Of a stretch of DNA of 64,000 bases, positions 1-10,329 are shown one piece after another. Position 1 is the first letter of the stretch; each line of letters opens with the position of its first letter. Origin of the DNA: Triticum aestivum (Eukaryota; Streptophyta; Magnoliopsida; Poales; Poaceae); assembly GCF_018294505.1 (NCBI RefSeq), contig NC_057810.1:709813563-709877562 (forward strand), given 5' to 3'. Made by a program: the position numbers and the translations under genes. The notes under the pieces were generated by a model. That model saw nothing but the letters and a program-made list of their open reading frames with translations. It made no database searches and was not told the DNA's origin.

Positions 1-64
1 TGGAGGTGAAAGCGAGGAAGAGGAGTGGCAATCTGACAGCGAGGGGGAAGAGGTTGAAGACAGC
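1..64 (+). pseudogene. Acidic exon piece of element B antisense gene (left of insertion)
   Basis: Read from base 2, this stretch is open and very acidic (Gly-Gly-Glu-Ser-Glu-Glu and so on), ending Val-Glu-Asp-Ser. It joins in theme to the Asp-Ser-Ser-Glu-Glu run that resumes at 10,332, on the other side of element A. I infer one exon of the element B antisense gene was split by element A. The same 64 bases recur in reverse complement at 1,994-2,057 with a single transition. Confidence 0.6.
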
Positions 65-535
65 TGTCGGTGTCAAAACCGGCGGATCTCGGATAGGGGG
101 TCCCGAACTGTGCGTCTAGACGGATGGTAACAGGAGACAAGGGACATGATGTTTTACCCAGGTTCGGGCCCTCTTGATGGAGGTAAAACCCTATGTCCTG
201 CTTGATTAATATTGATGATGTGTGTTACAAGAGTGGATCTACCACGAGATCAAGGAGGCTAAACCCTAGAAGCTAGCCTATGGTATGATTGTTGTTCGTC
301 CTATGGACTAAAGCCATCTGGTTTATATAGACACCAGAGAGGGCTAGGGTTACACAGAGTCGGTTACAATGGTAGGAGATCTACATATCCGTATCGCCAA
401 GCTTGCCTTCCACGCCAAGGAAAGTCCCATCCGGACACGGGACGAAATCTTCAATCTTGTATCTTCATAGTCTTGGAGTTCGGCCGATCATGATAGTTCG
501 GCTATCCGGACACCCCCTAGTCCGGAACTCGCTCA
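65..535 (-). repeat. Left LTR of Gypsy element A (3' LTR in gag sense)
   Basis: It begins tgtcggtgtc and ends gctca, and it aligns over its whole length with 9,852-10,329. Just inside it, on the minus strand, is a purine-rich caggggctac stretch that fits a polypurine tract. Several differences from the other copies are transitions. Confidence 0.88.
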
Positions 536-968
536 GTAGCCCCTGAACCAGGCTTCAATGACGACGAGTCCGGCGCGCATATTGTCTTCGGCATTGCAAG
601 GCGGGTTCTTCCTCCGAATAATTTATAGAAGATTGTGAACACCAGGATAGTGTCCGACTCTGCAAAAATAAATTCCACGTACCACCGTAGAGAGAATAAT
701 ATTACACAAGTTCAATCTGCTGACGTATTTTGTGGCGTGACATCACACCACTACCAAGCCTTTACTCAAATTGTTTTTATCGTTCCACCTCAGCGCGTTT
801 AGCGAAGCGGTTTCCTTGGCACGTCTTGTCGAAGCAGAGATCGTGTTCCCCTTATTCCGGGATTCCCATCAATACGGACGTGGGTAACCCAACCGCGCCA
901 TTGATTGTGACGCTTGGGAGATAAGAGAGTTTTACCAGGCCGGTGGGGACACATGTTTTTGTCCGCCC

Positions 969-977
969 ATATAAGGG
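969..977 (+). promoter_or_regulatory. TATA-like box of element A antisense gene
   Basis: A catataagg motif lies about 115 bases upstream of the start codon at 1,090. The spacing is plausible for a promoter with a short 5' leader. It shows that the antisense gene has its own start signal, separate from the LTR promoter, which drives the opposite strand. Confidence 0.4.
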
Positions 978-1615
978 GATAAAGATCCAACCCTTTTACC
1001 TGCGCCTTCTTCCTCCTTGGCTTATCCATCTCCGCGAACTCGAGCTCCAGCGCCCAAGTCCGCACTTCTCATCTCAACCTTATCCAACTATGTCCGGAGT
1101 GGGAGGCAAGTGGATGGCCTCCTCCGTCACAGAGGAGCAGATCCAGAAGCTGCGCAACGCCGGATATTTGTCCAGCAACATCGCGCACCGGCTCCCCGAC
1201 GAGGGAGAGCTCATCCCCACCCCCAGGCCCCATGAGAGGGTAGTATTTCTTCCCCATTTCCTCCGCGGACTGGGCTTCCCACTTCATCCCTTTGTCCGGG
1301 GCCTCATGTTCTACTACGGCCTGGATTTCCACGATCTGGCCCCGAATTTCATCCTCAACATCTCGGCGTTTATCATCGTGTGCGAGGCCTTCCTCTGCAT
1401 CCAGCCCCACTTCGGCTTGTGGCTCAAGACCTTCAGTGTCAAGCCGAAGGTTGTGAAGGGCAGCCAAGCGGAGTGCGGAGGCGCCATGGTGGGCAGGATG
1501 TCCCACGTTACGTGGCTGGAGGGCACTTTCGTAGAAACCATTAAGGGGTGGCAATCGGGGTGGTTCTACATCACCGAGCCGCGTGACCCCGACTGGGCAG
1601 CGGCCCCCAAATTCT

Positions 1616-1688
1616 GATCCGGCATCCCTACACAGCTCACCTCCTGGAAAGAGAGTGGCCGGATCCGGCATCCCTACACGGCTCACCA
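1616..1688 (+). repeat. Short direct duplication at rearrangement breakpoint
   Basis: A 27-base stretch starting gatccggcatcc occurs at about 1,616-1,643 and again, with one change, at 1,662-1,688. The second copy runs straight into the inverted LTR fragment, sharing the bases acc with it. This looks like filler DNA copied from next to the break during repair. Confidence 0.7.
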
Positions 1689-3005
1689 TTGTAACCGACT
1701 CTGTGTAACCCTAGCCCTCTCTGGTGTCTATATAAACCGGATGGCTTTAGTCCATAGGACGAACAACAATCATACCATAGGCTAGCTTCTAGGGTTTAGC
1801 CTCCTTGATCTCGTGGTAGATCCACTTTTGTAACACACATCATCAATATTAATCAAGCAGGACATAGGGTTTTACCTCCATCAAGAGGGCCCGAACCTGG
1901 GTAAAACATCGTGTCCCTTGTCTCCTGTTACCATCCGCCTAGACGCACAGTTCGGGACCCCCTACCCGAGATCCGCCGGTTTTGACACCGACAGCTGTCT
2001 TCAACCTCTTCCCCCTCGCTGTCAGACTGCCACTCCTCTTCCTCGCTTTCACCTCCACTCGCCTCTCCCTCCTCGGCTTGTTCCTGCGCCCCGTTGGGCA
2101 TCGATTACATTCCAGTCGTGTCCTAGAAGACATCAAACAAGACAAAAGTCAGTCGGTTGATTTCAAACAGATGGAATGGAAAAAACAGAATCGCAGCCGG
2201 AAATGTCAAATTGGACCTTGTCAACTTCATATGATTGGTCGAGTGGAACGACCCTCCTGGCTCCTCGGGGGTTGTCCTTGTTCCCCGTAATGCTTCCCAT
2301 CCACCGCTCCAGCGTGGCGTCGTCGATCTCCTCCGGGTGGATCCAAGTGGTGTCCTCAGTCCCAGAGTACATCCACATAGGATGGTCTCGAAATTGGAGC
2401 GGCTGGATGCGCCGCCGGAGGAAGACGTTCAGGAGGTCCATACCAGTCACCCCGTCGCGGATGAGCTGCATGACACGCTCGACCAGCACCTTCACCTGCG
2501 CCTTCTCCTCTGGGACCACCTTCAAAGAGGCGGGCTTCTCCACTCGTTCCATGGAAAAGGGAGGGAGCCCGGTCGACTGCCCTGGCGTCGGCTGGTCTTT
2601 GAAGTAAAACCAAGTCGACTGCCACCCACGGACGGAGTCAGGCAAAACCATGGTCGGAAAAGAACTTTTCCCTCTCAACTGGACCCCAAGGCCGCCACAC
2701 ATCTGAATCACATGTGTCCGTTCGTCACTCGGATTTGCCTTCTTCACCGTCTGGGAGCGACAGGTGAAGATGTGCTTAAAGAGACCCCAGTGAGGCCGGC
2801 AGCCCAAGAAGCACTCACACAAAGACACATAGGCGGCGAGGTACACTATGGTGTTGGGCGTGAAGTGATGGAGTTTTGCCCCAAAGAAATTCAAAAAACC
2901 CCGGAAGAAAGGATGGGGCGGCAAAGAAAACCCACGGTCGACGTGGGTGGCCAGAAGAACGCACTCACCCTCCTGAGGTTGCGGCTCTGACTCCCTCCCC
3001 GGGAG
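1685..3005 (-). other. Inverted duplicated segment: element B gene plus left LTR border
   Basis: On the minus strand this reads: element B antisense-gene exon (3,005 to about 2,163), intron and acidic exon (to 1,994), then the first 309 bases of the element A LTR (1,993-1,685). Positions p and 2,058-p pair without gaps from 1/2,057 to 373/1,685, with about seven differences, all transitions. It is therefore a copy of the left insertion border of element A, turned round and placed inside element A's own antisense gene. The right junction lies within a ctggtggacaag stretch near 3,005. Confidence 0.8.
2058..3005 (-). pseudogene. Transposase_28-like exon copied from element B
   Basis: The minus strand is open from about 3,005 to 2,163 and encodes a block related to PF04195: an LPPHPFFRGFLNFFGA-like motif, a CECFLGCRPHWGLF-like motif and a VRGWQSTWFYF-like motif. 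It differs from the plus-strand gene of element A and so belongs to another element. I infer it is the N-terminal part of the gene whose tail lies at 10,330-12,750. A splice acceptor (cttctag on the minus strand, near 2,123) leads into an acidic exon. The apparent open frame continues to 3,287, but the part beyond about 3,005 is antisense to the element A gene and is not real. Confidence 0.65.
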
Positions 3006-5403
3006 CTGCTGGTGGACAAGAAGCTCAAGCTTGTCAACGTAGTCCAGGTCATGCTCATCCGCCGGATACTCCCATGCCAACGACGGGGTTTCAACATGTG
3101 GGAGTTCGATCTGGCGCAACACCAGACCCTGAGCGGGCTCTTCGACACTACGTACGAAGATGTCTGGAAGGTGCTGTTCAAGGGTGTCGAGGCTCCCGCA
3201 TCCGCTACCGAAGATCGCGGATTCCGGTCGCAGCGTCCAGCTGACGAGGTAAGTGATTTTGTCCTTTACGGAATGCTCGTTTTTCATAGTTTGACTCTAT
3301 GCGGGATCTAAACTCCCTTTACCTTTGACAGGACTGGCTGGCGAAGGCCGAACGGACTATCTGTCTGGCCCCATTACCAGAGGACCCAGCAGATGCCCGC
3401 CTAACGGGACTGCTGGCTCCGGCACCCCACGTGGTGCCGGAGAAGAAGGCCAAGAAGAAGGCCACCGGGACTCGGAAGAGTTCCCGTTTTCAGGTGCTAT
3501 CGGATGATGAATCCGAGGCCGACTCCTCCCACCAAGGTGAGGAGGAGAAGAAGAAAGCCTCTTCCCCAGCGGGGGGAGGGAAGAAAAGGAAGGCCTCCCC
3601 AACAAGGGAGGCCGAAGGGTCCAAGAAGGGGAAAACTCTTCCCCCAAACTGCTCTGCCAACGCCAGTGACGACGACGAGGACTGGCCTCCAAGGGCCAAG
3701 CCCCTGGCGAGATCGTAAGTATCCGGACTCCCAAATAACTTCAAGGTTTTTCCTTTTCACCACATAATGTCTTTCTAATGCCGCATACAACCCTGCAGTC
3801 CGCCCAAGGATGATCTTCCCGCTTCGTCGAGAGGATCCTTAGGTGCGTCGGATATGGATTCTCCTCCAACTACCTCCACCCCCCGTGACGCGGACGATGC
3901 CGAGGTGGGATCCCAGGAAGGGACCCACTAGGAGGAGGAGGCCCCGGAGGTGTCGCAGGACAACCTCCCGGACTTTGCACCGGACTTAGCCCCGGAGCCC
4001 ACAGTGGCTCCGGAGTCCGGCGGGCGACCCCTTCGTAAGAAGGGCAAGACCATGACGCCGGCTGCCTCCGTCCAACCGGAGGCGCCGGATAATTTGCTGG
4101 AGGCGCTCAATGGCGCCTCCATTGAAGAGGAACACCGCACTGTTATCAGTGCGGTGATTCAGAAGGTTCAGCTCGCCAAGAGCGGGCTGACCGAAGCCTG
4201 CAGCAGCCTTCTAATAGGCTTTGAGGTAAGAATTTCAATATATATAAAAAGGTACCGCATAGACAGTAGCCCCTGATGCTCGGTTCGGTGTTCGGAAAGA
4301 AAAGCCGGACTGAGGATCTTAAAAAGATATACGCAGGAGTCATAAAAAATATGTCAATATGGGATTGCAGGCTGCGCTGCTGACCTCTGCCGCACTGACT
4401 GCGGAGGTCAATACTTTGAAGGAAAGCCTCGAGCGGTCCGAGAACGAGCTCGGCCGTGCCAAGAAGCAGCTCGAGGACAAGGAAGGTGAGTAACACCTTA
4501 TTAAAATTGTACCTTACAGAAAAGGATTTTGGTTGCAAAAAAAATGACAAGGATAACGTGGGTATTGCAGGGGCCACTAACGAGGTGGCGACCCTGAAAG
4601 AGGCGGTGGCTGCGGCCGAACGCAATGCAGCCGCGGAGCGCACCGAGCGAGAGAAGCAGGAGGCGCGGGTGGCGGAGGTACAGCAAGAGCTCCAGGATCT
4701 CGTGAAAAAACATGAGAGCCTGGAGCGTGACTCGAAGACTCGAGAGTCTGAGCTTGCAACGGCTCTTGAGAGTGCCAAAACCGCTAAGGCCGAAGCCTAC
4801 AAGGCCCTCCAGGAGATCGAGGCGGTGAAGAAAATAGCAGCGGGTAAGGCATTTTTCATGCAAAGTAAGCATGTGAGTGTTAATTACCTGTTGCTTACCC
4901 GAATTCGGAGCTCTCCAGGAGCGCTCGCAGATCTTCCTTGCAGCGTGTCCGATGCTGCCGCATTCTACCGGGCCGAGGAGGGGAGCTCGACGGAGAAGAT
5001 CTTCTGGTCTCAGTATGCTGAGGCCGGACATCCGGTGCCCCTTAGCGACCAGCTGAAGCAGCTGGTCGAGCTCCACAAGGCGGCCGAACAGGCCATGAAG
5101 GGCCTCATAGTTCGGTTGTGGCCTAAGGAGGCCAGGCCTAGGAGCTACTTCGGCCTGGTGCGGCGGATGGTGGATGCGTGCCCGTGGGTCGAAGTCATCA
5201 AGCACTCCGACTGTATTGAAGGTGCCCGTCGGGCCCTTGCCCGCGCAAAGGTGCACTGGGGCAAGATGGATGCCCAAAAGCTTGTGACGGACCCGCCACC
5301 AGAGGGCAAGGAGCATCGCACGCCCAAGATGTATTATAAGAGTGGGCTGAAGGGCGCCCGCACTATTGCGGGTGAGTGCTCCAAAGATGTAATATTTGAG
5401 TAG

Positions 5404-6620
5404 ACTCGCATTTTGTTATCCTGTGCGCTGAAAACTTAGTTCATATGCGCTAAGCAACGCTTGTTAATTTAAAATATTACCTTCTGTGCGGCTGTTTATC
5501 AAATCTGAGAGATGGCAAGTCGTCGGCTTCAGCCCCCATGCCACGAGTGCTGGGGTGTTCGGGATAAACTTGAGCACTCTTGTTCCCATTTTTGGGTCCA
5601 TCTAGGGAGGCACTCAACACAGCGAACAAGGCAACCGGACTTATAATGCTTGAACACTCTCACTTAGCCATAGAATTCTATAATTTTAAATTTCGGCAAA
5701 GCCCCTAGTCTTCGGAAGGCCGAATTTGGGGCGCTATCCACGCCTGGGCCGGACAAGATCCGGCTCCTCGCTCTAAGTGGCATAAGTCTTTAAGGACTCG
5801 CAAAAATCCTCTCGAACAACGATCGGCTCTCACCTCATCATGACGGTCAATTTTAGCTTTCTCCACTGAGGCGTTAACCCAGCTCAACTGGGGCGCAATC
5901 GCAGTGGTTCTCCCAGTGCTACCTTAGCCGATACAACGGAATGTAAGGTACCAAAACATGGGAGCCGGGCAAACCCAACTATTGATCCAAGACATGATTC
6001 GGAGCCGATGCATATAGTGCTATAAGTTCGGGGTGCCGCACTTGTGAAAGTGTTCGGACTTATCACACCATGATGCGGGAAACATAAGCCCCTGGTGTAT
6101 TTTAGCTGTACCAAAGTGGATGGATGCAACATGCCGTAAATGAACATGTGTATAAAAAATAAATGCAATTATAAGCAAAAAGTTGCTGCATTGTTTATTC
6201 AAGAAAGACTGCTGTAAGTGCAGGACGATACAAATGGTGCGATAAGCAAGGGATGGGACTATTAAACATGTCCCCCTCCAGGGGTAGGCTGCCGAATGGT
6301 GCGTAAAACAGATTTAATGCTCGTAATGGAGACCACCTGGATATTCGTTGTAGCCGTTATCCTTCCCTGGCTGTTGCATCGTGAGTTCGGCAGGTCTGCT
6401 GCCGGACAGGGCCTCTGACAAACGGAGTCCTGTGGGTAAAAAATAAAAATGAAAAGAAAAAAGAACGACACACTTGAGAGCCCCTGGTGTGGTTGAGCCG
6501 CAGTATGGGCTTATCGTGGTCGTGCCCCTCTCCCCATGCCCATGGTATCTTCAGAGCGTAATGATGTACGCGAAGGACCTGTTTTGACATTTTACAGGGG
6601 CTGGGGTTGGGGCCGCACTG
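5404..6620. other. Element A sequence where RT, RNase H and integrase are missing
   Basis: This stretch lies between the end of the antisense gene and the stop of the minus-strand protease frame. I find no pol motifs (YVDD-type, DDE or HHCC) on either strand. The sequence has many short stops and looks like untranslated element DNA. Confidence 0.7.
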
Positions 6621-7214
6621 CTACGCGTGCTCGAAACGTGCCAGGTGGTCTTGTTGTAGGTTACTCCGGGCGCGCTTAGCTGTGTCCGGCCGCTTAACGG
6701 CCGGACTCGAGAATTGCCTTAAGAGGCTGCATTGTACTTCTGCCACGAGAGCTGCTGTATGTTCCTCCGTTCGGAGAGAACGTTCAGTGTTTCCGTTGAC
6801 CGTGATGACTCCTCGAGGGCCTGGCATCTTGAGCTTGAGGTATGCATAGTGCGGCACCGCGTTGAACTTTGCAAACGCGGTATGTCCGAGCAGGGCATGA
6901 TAGCCACTGCGGAACGGGACTATGTCGAAGAATAACTCCTCGCTTCGGAAGTTATCCGGGGATCCGAAGACCACTTCCAGTGTAATTGAGCATGTACAAT
7001 TGGCTTCGACACCTGGTATGACGCCTTTAAAGGTCGTTTTGGTAGGTTTAATCCTTGAGGGGTCTATGCCCATTTTGTGCACTGTATCCTGATAAAGCAG
7101 GTTCAGGCTGCTGCCGCCGTCCATCAGGACTCTGGTGAGGTGAAATCCATCAACGATTGGGTCTAAAACCAATGTGGCGAATCCACCATGGCGGATGCTG
7201 GTGGGGTGGTCCCT
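6621..7214 (-). pseudogene. Retropepsin-like protease region of element A
   Basis: The frame is open from the gag stop at 7,215 down to 6,621 and is in phase with gag. It carries the Asp-Gly-Gly-Ser active-site box of Tat-type gypsy proteases, preceded by a TRVLM stretch, then a GVIPG strand, a HALLG strand and the KMPGP turn. It would process the gag-pol precursor. It is cut off from gag by TGA at 7,215-7,217, which I infer was CGA. The frame ends soon after the protease fold, with unrelated residues in place of reverse transcriptase. The element is therefore pol-deficient through deletion as well as point mutation. Confidence 0.75.
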
Positions 7215-8498
7215 TCAGTCAAAAGTGATCGGGCAGGAGGACCATGGATTGAACTTCGGGGCAACTGGCTCCATCCCGTATACATCCCTTAGCGCACGCT
7301 TCTGCTCCCTTTTGGATATGTGCGTTGCGTATATCATGTTCACCGTCCGCACCTGTGGGGGGAAGCCCTTCTGTCCTCTATTATTCGGCGGTCGGGTCTC
7401 TTCCTCGTCATCGCTATGTAGCCCCTTGTCATTGTTTTCAGCAATTAACTTTCCTGCCTGCTTGAATACCCAACAGTCCCTATTGGTGTGGTTAGCTGGC
7501 TTGTCGGGGGTGCCGTGTATCTGGCACAAGCGGTCGAGTATTCGGTCCAAATTGGTCGGACCCGGAGTAGTTCTTTTGAATGGCTTTTTCCGCCGACCGG
7601 GTTTAGAGCCTCTGAATCTGGCATTGACTGCCGTATCCTCACTATTGTCGCTGTTAATGCGGCGTTTGTTTTTGTTACGACGCGACCTGCCACTACGGTC
7701 CTTGATGTCCGGACTGCCAGAATTTTTGCTGAGGTTGTTGCTGCGTGCTAGCCAGCTGTCCTCACCCGCGCAGAAGCGGGTCATGAGTGATGTGAGGGCT
7801 TCCATGGATTTCGGCTTTTCCTGTCCCAGGTGCCGGGCAAGCCATTCGTCGCGGATATTATGCTTGAAGGCCGCGAGGGCCTCCGCATCCGGACAGTCGA
7901 AGATTTGGTTTTTCTTGGTTAAGAACCGTGTCCAGAATTGTCTGGCCGATTTGTCTGGCTGTTGAATTATGTGGCTTAGGTCATCAGTGTCTGGTGGTCG
8001 CACATACGTGCCCTGGAAGTTATCGAGGAATGCGGCTTCCAGGTCTTCCCAACTCCCAATTGACTCTGCTGGCAAGCTGTTAAGCCAATGTCGGGCTGGT
8101 CCTTTAAGCTTGAGGGGGAGATATTTGATGGCGCGAAGATCGTCACCGCGGGCCATGTGGATGTGAAGAAGATAGTCTTCGATCCAAACCACGGGGTCTA
8201 TTGTGCCATCGTAAGATTCGATATTCACGGGTTTAAACCCTTCGGGGATTTGATGACCCATTACTTCATCTGTGACGGTTGTCGTCACGTACTGTGGGGC
8301 GCCCACGCGATCCATAGATCGATCTTGATTGTCTTGCCTTATCCTCCAATATATCTCGCAAGTCCGGAGCGTTCCCCTGTGGCCTTGTGCTTTTCGAGTG
8401 ATGCCGAGGTACGGGTCTAGTGAAGGGCCTAGAGGCCTCTCTGTCGCGACCACGGGGTGGTCGGTCAGCCGTATTGTCTCCTGGTGATGCGGGTTCAT
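7215..8498 (-). pseudogene. Gag polyprotein core of element A
   Basis: From about residue 80 the frame matches the plant retrotransposon gag domain: a YDGTIDPVVWIEDY-like start, a RHWLNSLP-like turn, a WEDLEAAFLDNF-like helix and a later WLARHLG segment. After it comes a basic Arg/Lys-rich linker and a Cys/His stretch (HTNRDCWVF) that is a remnant of a zinc knuckle. The product would coat the genomic RNA in cytoplasmic particles. The first 70 residues or so do not belong to gag, because the true upstream part lies in another frame (8,266-9,150). The join needs a one-base shift near 8,290. The final stop is an inferred CGA-to-TGA change. Confidence 0.75.
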
Positions 8499-9150
8499 AC
8501 GCTTCCTCCTCTAATCGGGGAAGCAACTTGCATTTAGGGTAGCTTTTGGAGGGGCGTTTGAGCTCATGCTCTTCGGCCGCGAGGACTTCAGTCCATCTGT
8601 CGGCTAGCAGATCTTGATCAGCTCTAAGTTGTTGCTGCTTTTTCTTGAGGCTGTTTGCCGTGGCCATAAGCCTGCATTTAAAACGCTCTTGTTCGACGGG
8701 ATCCTCAGGCACGACGAATTCGTCGTCGTCGAGGCTTGCCTCGTCTCCGGGGGGAGGCATAAAATCCTCTACCTCTTCTTCTGCCGCTCTCTCATAAGGG
8801 TTGGTGTCTCCGTCCTCCTGCGCTGCATCTTGCTGGAGTGGGTTCTCTTCGGCACTGTCCAGTGTATTATTATCTCCGGTGCCGGAGTCTTCATTCTTGC
8901 TGTGGCGGGATTTAGAGCGGCGCCGCTGACGCCGGCGCTTGGGTTGCTTCTTGAAGGGGTCATCCTCTGCTGTTCCTTCGCCATTCCCATCTTTTGGGAT
9001 ATCCACCATGTATATGTCATATGATGAGGTGGCTTTCCAGTGCCCGGTGGGTGCTGGTTCTTGGTCGTCTCCGGCATCGTCGTCCATACCGTCGATGTCT
9101 TCGGAGTCGTAGTCTAGCATGTCGGTTAGATCGTGGACAGCGGCTACCAA
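8266..9150 (-). pseudogene. N-terminal part of element A gag
   Basis: This open frame of 294 codons has an acidic start (Asp-rich), a basic patch of Lys/Arg/Arg-Gln repeats near residues 70-85 and a helical middle. It ends in a different frame from the gag core, which it overlaps by about 230 bases. I read it as the N-terminal extension of the same gag, separated by a frameshift. It lies downstream, in the minus sense, of the right LTR leader. No catalytic motif is expected or seen. Confidence 0.6.
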
Positions 9151-9851
9151 GTGGGTGGTGGTTGGGCTTTGAATTTCTTCGTCGTCCGCGTCCCAACCAT
9201 CCTGACCGCAGTCTGGCTAGGGCTCTCCTAATAACGAGAGATACTTTAGCAAACTCAAGATGTCGCCGAAAGGTTAGTGTTGAAATATGTCCGCTGCAGT
9301 GAACTCCATGATCGGCGCCCAATCAGATTCGATCGGAGGGGGCGCGGGAGGTTCGGAGTCCGGCGAGGAGTCCAGCACCTCGGAGTCACGAGCTTTATGA
9401 GGGACAAGGTCAGTGTTCGGCTCTATCGCCGTAGAGGTTGCAGCCCCCGAGGCGGTGTCTAGCCATCCGTCCTCGATCTACGCAGCCGGCTCCGAATTGA
9501 AGATCGGAGCGGGCTCGAGTGCGGCCTCCAGGGTACTGTCCGGCTGCAGAGCTAAATCATGCTCACCATGACAGTGTGGCACGCTCGGTTGTGGCTCGAA
9601 TCCATCGAGGATCAAGTCCCCGTGGATGTCAGCCGTGAAGTTCAAACTTCCAAATCTGACCTGACGGCCAGGGGCGTAGCTTTCGATCTGCTCCAGACGG
9701 CCAAGCGAATTGGCCCGCAGTGCAAAGCCGCCGAATACGAAGATTTGTCCGAGGAGAAAGGTCTCACCCTGGACTGTGTCGTTAATGATGGTCGAAGAAG
9801 CCATCGACCCTATCGGTGACGACACAGAGGAACTCTCACTGAAAGCACCAA
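9151..9851 (-). other. 5' leader of element A (minus sense)
   Basis: This is the untranslated leader between the right LTR and gag. Next to the LTR the minus strand reads ttggtgctttcagtgagag, where the primer binding site should be; I do not recognise the tRNA. An open frame at 9,478-9,927 runs into the LTR and is probably chance. Confidence 0.5.
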
Positions 9852-10329
9852 TGTCGGTGTCAAACCCGGCGGATCTCGGGTAGGGGGTCCCGAACTGTGC
9901 GTCTAGGCGGATGGTAACAGGAGACAAGGGACACGATGTTTTACCCAGGTTCGGGCCCTCTTGATGGAGGTAAAACCCTACGTCCTGCTTGATTAATATT
10001 GATGATGTGTGTTACAAGAGTGGATCTACCACGAGATCAAGGAGGCTAAACCTCTAGAGTGGATCTACGTCCTATGGTATGATTGTTGTTCGTCCTATGG
10101 ACTAAAGCCATCCGGTTTATATAGACACCGGAGAGGGATAGGGTTACATAGAGTCGGTTACAATGGTAGGAGATCTACATATCCGTATCGCCAAGCTTGC
10201 CTTCCACGCCAAGGAAAGTCCCATCCGGACACGGAACGAAATCTTCAATCTTGTATCTTCATAGTCTTGGAGTCCGGCCGATCATGATAGTTCGGCTATC
10301 CGGACACCCCCTAGTCCGGAACTCCCTCA
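9852..10329 (-). repeat. Right LTR of Gypsy element A (5' LTR in gag sense)
   Basis: It starts tgtcggtgtc and ends ccctca, and it is 478 bases against 471 in the left copy. Beyond transitions, a small rearrangement near 10,050 (gtggatctac in place of the sequence in the left LTR) separates the two. In the minus sense this LTR carries the promoter. Confidence 0.88.

Larger units (their letters stand above)
1090..5403 (+). pseudogene. Antisense gypsy gene, Transposase_28-like coiled-coil protein (element A)
   Basis: Exons with GT-AG borders are 1,090 to about 1,660 (then broken), about 3,006-3,248, 3,332-3,714, 3,799-4,225, 4,371-4,485 and 4,571-5,403. Residues 1-175 match the plant 'putative gypsy type transposon' family (Pfam PF04195). 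The visible motif is a run of LPLHPF-like, FYYGLDFHDLAPNFI-like and CEAFLCIQPHFGLW-like blocks. The middle is acidic and basic low-complexity sequence. The C-terminal half is Glu/Ala/Lys coiled coil followed by a conserved helical tail. The function of the family is unknown. The gene lies between pol and the 3' LTR on the opposite strand, as the antisense ORF of Tat-lineage elements does. It is broken by TGA at 1,615 (probably CGA), by the inverted segment 1,685-3,005 and by TAG at 3,929 (probably CAG). Confidence 0.75.
65..10329 (-). mobile_element. Gypsy LTR retrotransposon A, non-autonomous (Fatima-like)
   Basis: It has two LTRs (65-535 and 9,852-10,329), both starting TG and ending CA. 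Gag and protease read on the minus strand, so the functional 5' LTR is the right one. The antisense coiled-coil gene runs on the plus strand between the end of pol and the left LTR. No reverse transcriptase, RNase H or integrase reading frame is present: the protease frame ends at 6,621 and the antisense gene ends at 5,403. Movement would need enzymes from a relative. The flanks are acagc (60-64) and acgac (10,330-10,334), an imperfect 5-bp target duplication (3 of 5). The LTR start and the layout resemble the Triticeae Fatima family as I recall it; the family name is tentative. An inverted segment at 1,685-3,005 interrupts the antisense gene. Confidence 0.85.

Noticed and set aside
3006..3287. 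Extension of the minus-strand frame beyond the inverted segment
   Set aside because: These codons are antisense to the element A gene (VDKKLKLVNVVQVM...), so the join is a rearrangement artefact.
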